64,000 nucleotides of DNA, taken from contig CM043961.1 in NCBI GenBank assembly GCA_014529385.2, positions 15,245,978-15,309,977 of the forward strand. The letters run 5' to 3'. Below the pieces are notes generated by a model. That model was given only the letters and a program-made list of their open reading frames with translations, was not told the origin of the DNA and made no database searches. The position numbers and the translations under genes are program-made. Origin of the DNA: Adiantum capillus-veneris (Eukaryota; Streptophyta; Polypodiopsida; Polypodiales; Pteridaceae). Of this stretch, positions 34,519-45,749 are shown in pieces. Each line of letters begins with the position of its first letter. Position 1 is the stretch's first letter.

Positions 34519-36639
34519 ATGGAGAGCCAACGCCAAATGTCTGGATATCCTCTTTTCTTTGGAGAGCCTGGAGAGGATGCAGAATTATTTCTAGCGAAGT
34601 TCAAGATGTCTTGCCGTATCAAGAGGATAGTAACTGATCAAGAACGTGTAGAAATGTTTGAGGTGGTCCTTAGGAAAGATGCTAGCACTTGGTTTGACTC
34701 TTTTCCTGAGGAAGTTAAAGGGAATTACACGGAAGTTTTGAATCGTTTCAAGAAATACTACTTTGATCCCCAAAACACTCAGAAATTATGGCAAGACATT
34801 GTTTCTCATAAGCAAAAAGACTTTGATGACTACTACTTGTACAAGCAAGAGTTCCTACGTCTTTGGGCTCTATGGATACGAAATGTTGCTAACCCTGGTG
34901 ATGGTGCATAATTTCTAAAGAAGGAGAGGTTCATAGCCGGACTCTTTCCTGACCTTAAGGTAAAAGTTGAGGCAGGTGCACCTGCTACCTTTGATGCAGC
35001 TGAAACTAGGGCTGCTGAGAAATATAGGAAACTCAAGTGCTTAAGGGGGGAGGTTCCAATAGAAGGTCTTAGACCCAAAGGTAAGTCACAAGCATCAACA
35101 TCTAAGGAGCTTCCTGAGGTAACGGTGGAAGTGATTGAGAAGTTAAATGAATCTTTAAGTAGCTTGTCAATTCACCTTGCACAAGCCGTAGGTCCAAAGG
35201 GACAAGCAAAGAAGTCTGAAGAGCGAGACCCACGACCTAGGAGAGTCTTGCAATGTTGGAATTGCGGTGAGTCTGGACATGGGATGTATAATTGTCCTTG
35301 GCCGCGTGGGGAGCCAGGGAGACCTAACTTGAATTACCCAGTGATGAATGCAGGTGAAGGAACTAGTCAGCAACCACGGCTTATACAAAGGACAAATGGA
35401 GCAAGACCACCTCCACAAGGAGTGGAAGGAGTTCCACCTTTGCCAAACCCAAACGTGCATGTGGTAGAGGTGACAAATTCAAGAGACGTTGACATGGAAG
35501 CAAATGGCATTAAGCGTGGCCGAGGGAAAGGTAAGGAGAAAGAAGGAGTTACATCACAAAGTGACCATGGACGAGAAAAGAAGGCAAAGGAGACCAAGGA
35601 GGCTAAGAGGACTCGACGTCGTATCAACCTCCAAGACTTTCCTCTTGGACATGGAATGGCTCCATACAACTTGTTGGAAGACATGAGAGGTAAGGGTCCT
35701 GATATCTCATGGCCTCAATTTCTTGCATTATGTCCACAAGTTAGGAGGGATTTAACAAGGGCAGTTACCACTAGGAGAAAGGTAAAAGAGAGTGTGCCTG
35801 TTGTAAAAATTGCACAAGCTGAAATGAATGAGGACATTACGCCTGTGCTAGATTGTTACATAAAAGGGAGATTGGTTAGGAAAGGTCTAGTGGATGGGGG
35901 TGCACAAATTTGCATCATGACAGAGGGACTCATGCAAAAACTAGGCATGCACATCCATGAGACACCTGAAATTAAGGTCAAGATGGCAAACAATAGCAAG
36001 GCTAGGTGCGTAGGCATTTGTAAAAATGTTTTTGTGGAGTCCTTTGGCATTAAGAAGGCAGTGGATTTCTATGTCATGTCTACCAAAGGAAATGGTTACC
36101 CATTTATCCTAGGGAGACCATGGCTAATGAAAATGCGAGCTTTGCAGGATTGGGAGAGTGGAAAATTAATTTGCAGGAATGACAATCATAAGAAGGTTGT
36201 CTTTGACATGAAGGAGCAACGCCAAGAGGAGCTCCATGAAGAATCATCACAAAGCGAGACGGAGGAAGGCTGGACCGATAGCACTTCAGAAGAAGAAAGT
36301 AGCGGAAGCATTACTGAAGAGGAGTCTTCCATCGAAGTCATGGGGGTAAGGTTTAAGCCAAGCAACCAAGAGACCTCTTGTCAAGGCTTGGAGGAGGTAG
36401 GTCCTCAAGAGAACCAAAAAGTGGAAGATGAAAGAATGCTAGAAGGTATGCTATCTACAACACTTACAAAGGATGAAAGAGAGGAGTTCAAATGTGTGCT
36501 AAGGAAATTTCCTAGGCTTTTTGCTAAAGACTACACCGATGTGCATGGAGTAGATGCTCTTAAACAAAAAATTGAGTTGAAGCCAGAGGCCACACCTAAG
36601 GCTCAGAAGCTACGAAGGCTAGGAGTCATCAAGGAGTAG
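34519..36639 (+). pseudogene. gag: Element C Gag and protease
   Basis: Starts at ATG 34519 ('MESQRQMSGYPLFFGEPGED'). Capsid: 'LRKDASTWFDSFPEEV', 'FKKYYFDPQNTQKLW'. An in-frame TAA at 34909-34911 breaks it just before 'FLKKERF', and the frame then continues. Zinc knuckle 'CWNCGESGHGMYNC' (canonical). Basic linker. Retropepsin 'GLVDGGAQICIM' (DGG triad) and 'PFILGRPWLM'. An acidic Glu/Ser-rich tail leads to RT. A TAG at 36637-36639 falls at the start of the RT region, at a codon E keeps as Lys. Confidence 0.92.
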
Positions 36640-39294
36640 GCTTTACTCAAGGAGGTAAGAAAGCTTCTAGCAGCAGGTTTCATTTATCCAGTGGAGAATT
36701 CAGAGTGGGTCTCTCCCGTTGTTGTCACTCCTAAGGAAAACGGAAAGTGGAGGGTGTGTGTGGATTACCGTCCACTCAATGAGGCAACAAAAAGAGATCA
36801 CTTTCCCCTCCCATTTCAGGATGAGATACTAAATGAGGTAGCTGGTCATGAGAAGTACACTGTGTGTGATGGCTACTCAGGCTACTTTCAAATAGGTATC
36901 GCATTGGAAGATCAATTGAAAACAACCTTTATCACTCCTTGGGGTTGTTATGCTTTTAGAGTCATGCCATTTGGTCTGACAAATGCTCCTGCAACATTCC
37001 AACGTTTCATGAATATGGTGTTTCAAGCATTCTTTGGAAAGTCAATTAGGGTGTTCATTGATGATTTCTGTATTTATAGCTCAAAATCATTGCATCTACA
37101 AAGGGTAGAAGAAGGTTTAAAGAAGCTCTACGACATGGGAGGTCAACTCAACCCCGACAAGTGCCATATAGGTGAGGATGAAGTAATCTTGCTTGGTCAT
37201 AAAGTTTCTTACAAAGGGATTGAAGTGGATCCTTCAAAGGCAAAGGCTCTTATTGAGCTACCATCACCCAAGAGTCTTAAGGAGGTCATCTCATTCATTC
37301 AAAAGGTGAAGTATATGTCACACTTCATTCACTTAGCCTCGGAGTTTCTTCATCCTTTGCAAAAGTTGACACAACAAGTAGAATTTGCATGGTCTGATGA
37401 GCTTGAAGAGTATTTTTGTAACATTAAAGTCATTTTGTCAGAGCTACCAACACTCATGCCTCCTTGTTGGGAGTACACATTCTTTGTTAGCTCTAGTGTT
37501 GGAAGGGAAACAATTGGTGCTGTGTTGCTACAACAAGATCCCCACAGTACAAGGATGCGACCCATCTACTTTGCTAGTAGGGTCATGAATGCTTTGGAGA
37601 GAGACTACACAGAAGCAGAACTCATGATGCTTTCTCTCATGTTTGCGGTGAGAAAGTTTAGATCCTACCTGCTACCAAAACCTTTTGTAATTCTCACTGC
37701 AGAAAATTTGTTCCCTTGGGTGTCATCTCAAATGAATCTTAGTACTAGGATCTCAAAGTGGATTATGGAGTTGCAAGAGTTTCAATACTCTTTCAAGGTA
37801 GAAGATAGTGTGCGTGCACAATTGGCAGGGATTCTCACTTATAGGGTGCATGAAAAGGAGATTAAGGTGCCTGAAGTAAAGACCCTACCATTGCCACCAC
37901 CAAAAAGTATTCCTAATGCTTTTACCTTGTTCTTTGATGGAGCTTTTCGTCGAGCCACAGGAAAAGCAGGGGGAGGGCTAGTGTTGCTCAACCCAAGTGG
38001 AGAGGTGGTCATGAAAGAGAAGGTCAATCTACTAGGTTCAACTAGCAACAATGAAGCAGAATACGACACACTACTTCATGGTTTGAAGATGTGCATTCGC
38101 CAAGGGATAAAATGTCTCATGGTAAAGGGAGATGCACTTCTCATTGTTAAACAGATTTTAGGCATTTGGGCATGCAAGAATGAAAGCTTAAGGACAAAAG
38201 TTCATGCCATTCGTAGGATGTTTAATCAGTTTGAAGAAGTGCAACTATATCATATTCAGAGGAAACAAAATGAAGATGCCGATTTACTTGCACAACAAGC
38301 AGTTACATGTGTTGAGAGAGAAGTGCAGGTCATCATGGTGGTAGCAGCTGTCAAGCAACCGAGATACCAGGGATTGGAGTCATTGGCTCCCATTATTGGC
38401 TACATTTTGGAGGGTGAGTTTCCACAAGACTTCACGAAGGCTCAGAAAAGGAGACTCATGAAGAAGGCAAGTTTCTATCTCTTCCTAGAAGGCTCCCTCT
38501 ATCAAAGAGGAAAGGATCAAGTGTGCAGAAGAGTACCAACTATCGAGGAAATTCCAGCCATTCTAAAAGGTTTGCATGAAGAGGCATGTGGTGGTCATTT
38601 TGCCCAAGAATCAACTATGAAGAAGATTTTGCTTGCGGGGTATGTTTGGCCAAGCTTGCATGTGGATGTTCAACATTGGTGTAAAAGCTGTCACAATTGT
38701 CAGATAAATGGAAATAGAAGGTTGGTGCATGGCCCGAGGCAAATAGTGCTTGCAAATGGACCCTTTGAAAAGTGGGGCATTGATGCTATGGGTCCTCTGC
38801 CTAGGACAAAAAATGGTAAACTCTATATTCTAGTGGCTGTAGACTATATGACTAGGTGGGTGGAAGCTCAAAGTGTGGCAAGAGTGAATGAGAGGACAGT
38901 TAGCAAGTTTCTGTACAATCACATTTGTTGCAGATTTGGCACACCTTTGGAGATTGTTTTTGATAATGGTCCAGGGTTTAGAAAGGGATTGCTCACAGAA
39001 GTTTGTGAAGAACTTCACATTCTACATCGTCACAGTACACCCTACTATCCCCAATCAAATGGTTTGGTAGAAAAAGCTAATGGTGTCATTGCAAGCATCA
39101 TTAGAAATATGGTGAAAAACAAAACAAAATTATGGGATGACTTCTTGGATGGTGCCTTGTGGGCATATCGAACCACATATAGGGAAGCCACGGAGTTCAC
39201 ACCATTTTCACTTGGTCTATGGTCAAGAGGCTTTGCAGCCTATCGAGCTCAACATTCCAACAATGCGACTTCATGGCAAAGGAGCACAAGATGA
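36640..39294 (+). pseudogene. pol: Element C RT, RNase H, second RNase H and integrase core
   Basis: In frame with gag. RT: 'AGFIYPVENSEWVSP', 'WRVCVDYRPLNEATKRD', 'VCDGYSGYFQIGI', 'FGLTNAPATFQRF', active site FIDD. First RNase H: 'ASRVMNALERDYTEAE', with its catalytic carboxylates poorly conserved ('SSSVGRETIGAVL' where HxDAS is expected). Second, archaeal-type RNase H from about 37918: 'LFFDGAFRR', 'NNEAEYDTLLHGL', 'VKGDALLIV', 'NEDADLLA', with all four acidic residues present. Integrase: 'EEACGGHF', 'CKSCHNCQ', 'WGIDAMGPLP', 'VFDNGPGF', 'YYPQSNGLVEKANG'. After about 39200 this frame turns to nonsense because of a single-base frameshift. Confidence 0.93.
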
Positions 39295-39799
39295 TCAAGA
39301 GGTATGGATGGATCGACTTCTTAAGTTAGTGGAGCTTGAGTGGAAAAGAGAAGCAGCATATGAGTGCTACAAGAGGAAAGCCACACAAGCGAAAGAAACG
39401 CACGACAAGAAACTGAAGGACAAAGGCATCAAGGAAGGAGAGCTTGTGCTAAGGTATGACAATAGACTTGAGAATTGTTTTGATGCCAAGTTTGAAACTA
39501 GATGGCAAGGGCCATACATAGTCAAGAAGGCTTTCAATTCTAGTTACTATCATCTTATGGACTTGAATGGTAAAGAGCACTCCAAGAAGGTAAACGGGTA
39601 TCGCTTGAAGCCTTATTTGAGTCGAATTCTACCAAAGCATCTACCAAAGATCTGTCAAAGGGTAGCTCTCTCATGTAAGTATTGTTACATGAAGTACCAA
39701 TGTAACTCTAGTCAAAATGCTGAGGGGCCAAACAATGAAGATCTTGTCAAGGACTCTGAAGCACTCTCTTTGGAAAAGATGCTCTATGATGGTACATGA
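39200..39799 (+). pseudogene. Element C integrase C-terminal part (shifted frame)
   Basis: In the +1 frame the protein continues: 'HLVYGQEALQPIELNIPT', 'LKDKGIKEGELVLRYDN', 'ETRWQGPYIVKKAF', 'HSKKVNGYRLKPYL'. This is the usual C-terminal DNA-binding/GPY-type module and has no chromodomain. The ORF ends 29 bp before the 3' LTR. Confidence 0.88.
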
Positions 39800-39808
39800 A
39801 TATACCAT

Positions 39809-39827
39809 CATCCTGGGGGAGGGCTAA
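39809..39827 (+). promoter_or_regulatory. Polypurine tract of element C
   Basis: CCTGGGGGAGGGCTAA directly before the 3' LTR start TGATAGCC. Confidence 0.85.
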
Positions 39828-42488
39828 TGATAGCCGTTTTTCGGCTCTCCATAATTTCCATAGTAAGTTACACCACCCTACCAAATTCACCCAAACGCTA
39901 TGGCTATCCCTACCATTTCACTGTACATAGGCGTGTGTGAGTTAGGGGGCTTTTCCCATATCTTCTTAAAAACCTTCAGCTACCTAGTCACTAGGCTAGT
40001 TGAGCCAAAAAAATAAAAAAAATAAAAAAATAAAATTATATTATGACCTCTTTGTGTGTAAATATTTCATTGTATATATGGCCTAAATATAGGGATTTTT
40101 TATAATTATTTTGGTATTTTATTTAAATATTTCTACTTAGGTGTGTGTTTTATTAAACCTATGTACACCTTCTTTCATCCTCTTACACCATAATTATATT
40201 TTTTGCCAATATGTACATACTCTAACCTCATATTTTTCCTTTATACAAATCACTCCCACATTTTCACCCTCACCCTCGTGAAAACAAAAAATTGATTTCT
40301 ACTCATTGGTTACGTTTATTATATTATTTACTTGCATACCTTTTCCTCTTTCACCCAAAATAATTCAAGGAGGGACCATATCATATGATTCCAATATCTT
40401 TCCATATCCATAACTCCTCCATATTTTTATTATTATTTTTATTCATTATTCTAACACCATGTGCTCATTGAGCTAAAGTCCATGAATAGTCCATACACTA
40501 GTCCCACCATGTATATATTTCTTTATTCACCAATAATCCTCCTTCATGCATGGGTCAAGGGAAACTTGGATGCTTTGTATTATAATATGACAAAGGAGGG
40601 GCTCACTCTTGGATGCATTGTACAAATTCAACAAAGGAGGGGGCCACTAAAAGACTTTTGCAGGCATAAAAAACAGGCTTTTTGGTGAGAATTTTGGCAC
40701 CTATCTCCACTCCGAATTTGGAGCGGTGGTCAAAAGAGAAAATGTATCCCACGCTCTGAATAATCACCTCAAATGTTTTCATGATTTTTGGAGCTACCAG
40801 CGGTGAGCTATGATTTTTTGAGTGGACCCCAGTCTGCCCACTTTTCTTACAAGTAGCCCTTAGTCTTCTCTCACCCTTCCACACACCTACTCACTCTTAC
40901 ACATCCCTCCCTCTCCTTCCCTCACTCAAACCTGAAATTTCCATGGCTTCTCCCACCCTCTTCACCATTACTCTGCTCTCTCATCCCTATAGTTCTTTTA
41001 TGAACCTCTACATACATACACCCTCTCCATGTCTCTCTCTATTGCTTCCATGTTACAATTTCATTTACCTCTCCTAAAAATATCTAAAATTCAGCATCTT
41101 AACCATGATAACTTCTGCAAATTGAGTATTTTTCATCAACAAATCCTCTTTTCATCGTGGTGGTCAACCGTGGCGGCGGTGTAAAGAAGCGAAGAAGAAG
41201 AAGAAGACCAGCGGTCATTTTTTCCACAATCTACACAAGGGTGAGTTCAAGCTTCTTCAAAGCTTCACCATCTCAATGATTCTCTTTTAATTCACCCCTC
41301 TTCCTTCATCAAATCAACTCACTCTACCCATTGTAAATGTAACATTAACTTTCTAGTGATTACTAACGACTAACATACTAACACAAAATAGCATTGACCC
41401 AACCATAAAAGACACCTCACCTCAAGACATGTGTATAGTAACACACTCTCTCTCTCTCTTTCTCTCTCCTTACTTACTTTCACCTTATCTACCATCAATA
41501 ATGCTCTCTTTTGAGCCCACACCCATTACTCAAGCAGACAAAGAAGGCCCGCAATGTTTTGATATTCAAAAAAATCATAATCCTGATTTGTTAGCTTGTA
41601 AATTAGGATTTCCAATAATCTTTATGAGGGGTCTCCAACCTATAAATAGACCCCTCTCCTTCTTGTAAAACAACCTCCAATATCTCACATAGCACCCCAA
41701 CACTCTATGCGTGAGGAGAGACTTAGGTGTAGCAACCACTTGTGAGATTCACTCTTGGTGTGAGAAAGGCCTTTAAGCTACACATTGTAAGTGAGAGAGC
41801 GTGAGTTCCACAAATCTCAAAACCACTATTGTATATGCTCCTTCATCATCAATAAATTGAGGTTTGGTGCATCAAAGGCGTGATTCGACGTTCAAATCTT
41901 CGTCCTTCCATTTGTGCAATACGGTTTGGTGAATTCAAGGTGACTTGTGTATTTTGAGTTTTATATCGGTTGATCTTGATTTTAGAAAGTGTTTTAGTGT
42001 GTTTTTCATTGCCATTTTTTTGTCCATTGTAAGAGGGTATTGTGGTGAGAGGTCTCCCACACCCTAAGATAGCGTGTGTGTGTTTTGGCAATGTTTAGCA
42101 ATCACTAAGCATTGAGTGAATTTTTTACAAGTTCTATGATAGCATCATAACGAACCATCTCCATTTGCAAGTCAAAAATAAGGTATTACGCAAGATCCTT
42201 TCCTCTCTCTCTTCCCTTTGCTCTAGCTCTCTCTGGTCCATTTCATGTGTGTCTTGGTGTGAGGTTGCTTGTGTGTGTTGTGTAGTGCATCTTCTTGGTT
42301 GTGCCAACATCTCTCTTGCGTCCTAGTTCGCATACCATAACTAGGTGGTGCCCCTATCTTGTTTGGGTTTGGCTGTGGGTTTGTTTTTGTGTTGTGTGTG
42401 TGGTTGCCCCAGCCCCAATTGAGTAACACGGGAGCCTTGAGGGGTGTTTAGAGGTCGCCTCTCTTGTTGCCCGCCCCAGACCGCCTCA
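39828..42488 (+). repeat. 3' LTR of element C
   Basis: 2661 bp, collinear with 31197-33904. TATAAATA at 41641-41648. Only a short interrupted TC stretch (about 41444-41468) stands where the 5' LTR has the long (TC)n. Followed by CTACT, giving the target repeat. Confidence 0.93.
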
Positions 42489-44173
42489 CTACTTGTAGGG
42501 TTCAATTTGGCACATGTTCTCACGTGGGATACAACATGGTCTAGGAACTCAAGGAGTTCGGTTCAGCCAGTGTGGAGCAATGAATGAGGGTCCCTCTCAC
42601 TCCTGTCATAAAGTGTTTAGAGCTACCTCCACACACAAGTACATCTTGTACTTGTAGGATGTTCTTTTTCAGACATCCTTAGTTGAAACATATTCCACAT
42701 GTGGTGAATATGAGTCTCTGGGACTGACACTGGCGCCCCTATTTCAAATATGTGTCACGACAAAGTCCCTAAGTGCTGGTCATATCTGTTTTCTAGACCA
42801 TTTTTAGCACGACGTATCAGGAGAAATTTCGTGGCCCGAAATTGTCGAATACTTAGAATGACTTGTTAAGGTACAAGTATTGCTAAACAACATTACAGAT
42901 GGTTGTTTATACATATAGCAAATGAAAAAGTTTCATTTTTTGTATCTAGAAGTGATCACTGTTTCACCTTCTATTATGTTTAAGCAAAGTTTGCAAAAGA
43001 TTGAGTTTCTTTTCAGAACTATTTACATTCCTGTTAATGTATGCTAGGCGCATCACATTTGCCATAAGTATTGGCAAGAATTACCATGGAAATACATGTT
43101 TGGATCTGTTTTTTGCTAAATGCATGCACACTAGGTGTTATGGGCCCTAGTGTTTAGCAAAGGCTGATTTGGAACGGCATGCATATTCCTCAAGATGTTG
43201 CTTATGAAGCATTTTGCACTTTATGTGCACTATCTCTATGAGATTACCTTTGAGTCTATAAATCACCAATAGAGGTCATGGATCGGTTTGGGCGTTTGTG
43301 GATTTTTTCAAGTTAACCACGATGGTTATTTCAGACATTGTTGATTCTTCACCAATGTTAAACACTACTGTGATTTTCCGTTCACCAGTCACCTGTGACG
43401 ACTGTCTGTAAACCGTGAGGAAAACACACATCAGTATTGTCAGTTATCCAAGGGGATAGGAAGATTACAAAGATTACAAAGAGTAATCTTGTGCTAAAGG
43501 ATCTGCTAAGAGCATACGTTAACACAACGCATTTCTAAATAGATGAGTTTCTCCCTATTCTAGAATTTGCTTAAGTACGATTTTCGACTTTGAACACCTC
43601 TTGTGGTGGGGTTGGAGATTGTGTCAATACTTTCATACGTCAAGGACTTACCTGGTGTGCTGACAGAACATGTTGGCAAGTAACCTTCATTAGGGATGCA
43701 CATGTAACGAACTGTTCAAGATACTCAAGCGAGTAGGAAATTTGGCTCACAACTACATGGAAAGTTACGTCAAGGTTTCCTTGCATTATTCCAGTCCCTT
43801 CAGAAGATCTGAAAACTAGTTATGCCTTTGGACAACTCTTAGTTGTGGTTACTCCTTTACAGTACTCAAGTGAGTTATAAATGGAGTCACCATTTAAGCC
43901 CAAGTGAATCTTAGTTGTGGTTACTCCTTTACAGCACTCAAGTGAGTTATAAATGGAGTTACCATTTAGACCCAAGTGGTTGCAAACGGACAACAATGTT
44001 GAAAATCAAGATATTCATCTTGGTTTCATTGAACCTCCTCACTGCACCAATTATCGATCATACAGACAATTGGCTCACTTATGGGACGTCAATAAAGAGA
44101 ACACCAGTATTCTTAAGAAGATGTTACTACTTGTGTTTTCGAGGACGAAAACTCTTCCTTAAGGGGGAAGTAA
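42489..44173 (+). other. Element A interior, third segment and polypurine tract
   Basis: No recognisable coding domain. It ends 'ttcgaggacgaaaactcttc' then AAGGGGGAAGTAA (44161-44173), a polypurine tract abutting the LTR; plant gypsy elements often end in this way. It contains a 72-bp tandem duplication (own entry). Confidence 0.65.
43837..43980. repeat. 72-bp tandem duplication in element A
   Basis: 'tcttagttgtggttactcc' at 43837 recurs at 43909. The two 72-bp units differ at a handful of sites. Confidence 0.85.
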
Positions 44174-44348
44174 TGTCAGGACACGGGTCCTGTACCCTAA
44201 GAACTAGGCTAGGCACAAGGACTACAGCCACTGGCCGGGCTAGGCAGTGTGGACAGGGGATCCATCTAGGGCAAGGGGCTAGGAGCCCACCCTATAAAGG
44301 GAGGTTGGGAGGAGGATCTATCAAAGCCTAGTTGCCTAGTTTCTTATA
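44174..44348 (+). repeat. 3' LTR of element A
   Basis: 175 bp, 170/175 identical to 13870-14044. Followed by TGTTG, matching the bases before the left LTR. Confidence 0.92.
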
Positions 44349-45029
44349 TGTTGGGTTGGTCTGTCAACTTTGAGGCTTTGGACTTATCCGTAACATAGTC
44401 GTGAAGCTACCTGTCCAATTCTAGCTCATTTGGAGTCAGTTTGACCTTGTATGTCGAATTTGACGCTTTGTAATCTTTGAGTCGTTTTCTGCTTTTCGAG
44501 GGCTTTGTTTGATGGATTTCACTAAACCAATCATATACATTGTATATGGACCTCATTAGCAAGCCATTTGTGGAGTCAGGTCGGAATTCTGGCATTTGCC
44601 AAAAACCTAACTTGTCTACTGGGGACCCCCTTGACCGCAGTTGAATGGTCATCTGAAGGTATAGAAAGGTTCTATTATGTTAGGGCATGCTATGGTTCAA
44701 ATCCCATCCGATTTGGTCAAGCTGGCAGGCCGCTATGATCAGTTTTAGGTCGTAGGTCTTTGTGAACTGCTCGGTTTCTAGGGTTTTTTCTAAGGCTTTA
44801 GACGAGCTACCGGCTGTAAAAAATGGATCATTATCGAGAGAAGAACTTACCCCTCATCTCTCCTGTGAGACGGCACTGAGAAAGGCCAACTGTGGGCTCT
44901 GAAAATGTCGCGCGAAAGAGGCCGAAATCTCTCTCTGCAAAGGCTCCAAGTGGAAATGAGGTGGTTTTAGCCTACCTTGTATATCTATATCTGGACTTCC
45001 CGAACCAAATTTCCCCAGATCCAGGTACG
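44349..45029 (-). other. Element F interior between protease-like domain and accessory ORF
   Basis: Contains a broken minus-strand frame (44652-44407: 'MTIQLRSRGSPVDKLGF', 'LLMRSIYNVYDWF') of unknown type and otherwise nothing recognisable. Before A inserted it was continuous with 13104-13869. Confidence 0.45.
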
Positions 45030-45578
45030 CATCCAAGGAATGCCAAGAATCATCGTCTCATTCATGTGTTCATCTGGCAAGCATACAAACTGATACGGAT
45101 ATGAACATCCATGTACTACCACGTTCAAGTTGACTACTCCTAGATTCTTGTTGCATCCTTTGATTGTCGCTAATCATGTTGTCAATGCTTGAATTGTTGC
45201 CTTTCTGTATGTGGAATAACTTATTGCATTCACTCTAGCTCCTGTGTCTACCAAAGCATTGGTGCTATGATTGTTGAGATGTACTTTGATGCATAAATCC
45301 ATTCCATCTAACCATTCGTCATCTGTTGAAATTGCGTCTTTAGGTAATTTCCATTGTCGATCATTTAGTTCCAAAGTGTTGATGGGAATCGGTATTTGTT
45401 GATTCTTGAGAGCAGCGTTACGTTTGAGTACTTGAAGTCTAGCTTCCTCTTGGGCTTCATCAATAACCTGCTGTCGCTTGCTCTTCCTTTGTTTGGCTGC
45501 ATGCATTCTCTCTAGCAATTCATTGGTTAGTGGTAAATTGTATTTCTTTAAACGACATTCACTAATCCAATTAGCCAT
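45030..45578 (-). pseudogene. Element F post-integrase retropepsin-like domain
   Basis: Follows the integrase C-terminus ('MANWISECRLKKYNLP'). After a Gln/Lys/Arg-rich linker comes 'CIKVHLNN', then 'ALVDTGARVNAISYSTY', a textbook D-T-G retropepsin active-site loop. About 40 codons further on, in another frame, 'MILGIPWMRTW' (about 45040) supplies the C-terminal strand. A second protease with 'AILDSGAG' lies in its normal place at 49739-49993, so F encoded two. B has the matching region at 17702-18781. Confidence 0.7.
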
Positions 45579-45749
45579 TGGTTCACCATCTAGGGTGGAA
45601 AATTTTACTGCTCCACTTGGAGATACATCTTCAATGATAAATGGTCCGGTTCCCTTTTTCTTAAACTTGGGAATGTTTTGCTTAAGGAAATAGAATAGAA
45701 CTAAGTCCCCTTTCTTGAAAATTTTTGTGATTAAGTGGGAATCAAAAAA

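Larger units (their letters stand above)
31197..42488 (+). mobile_element. Element C: Tat-like Ty3/gypsy retrotransposon with 2.7-kb LTRs
   Basis: LTRs at 31197-33904 (2708 bp) and 39828-42488 (2661 bp), with about 11 substitutions in the first 640 bp. CTAC precedes the left LTR and follows the right one. Interior: PBS-like site, two homologous small ORFs, gag-PR, RT, RNase H, a second archaeal-type RNase H, integrase, polypurine tract. The two RNase H domains mark the Tat/Ogre branch. Gag-pol is one frame with two in-frame stops and one late frameshift. Inserted in A. Confidence 0.95.
13870..44348 (+). mobile_element. Element A: short-LTR retrotransposon split by B and C
   Basis: Identical-length 175-bp LTRs (13870-14044 and 44174-44348) differ at 5 sites. 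The 5 bases before the left LTR (13865-13869, TGTTG) equal those after the right LTR (44349-44353, TGTTG), a perfect target duplication across 30 kb. A Met-type PBS follows the left LTR and a purine tract precedes the right one. After subtracting B and C the interior is about 5.4 kb (14045-15179, 28577-31196, 42489-44173) with no recognisable gag or pol, so A looks non-autonomous. The LTRs end TATA rather than the usual CA. Confidence 0.9.

Noticed and set aside
36637-36639. Programmed stop-codon readthrough between gag and pol in C and E
   Set aside because: The stops are at different places in C (36637) and E (57648), and each has a sense codon in the other element, so they look like ordinary nonsense mutations.
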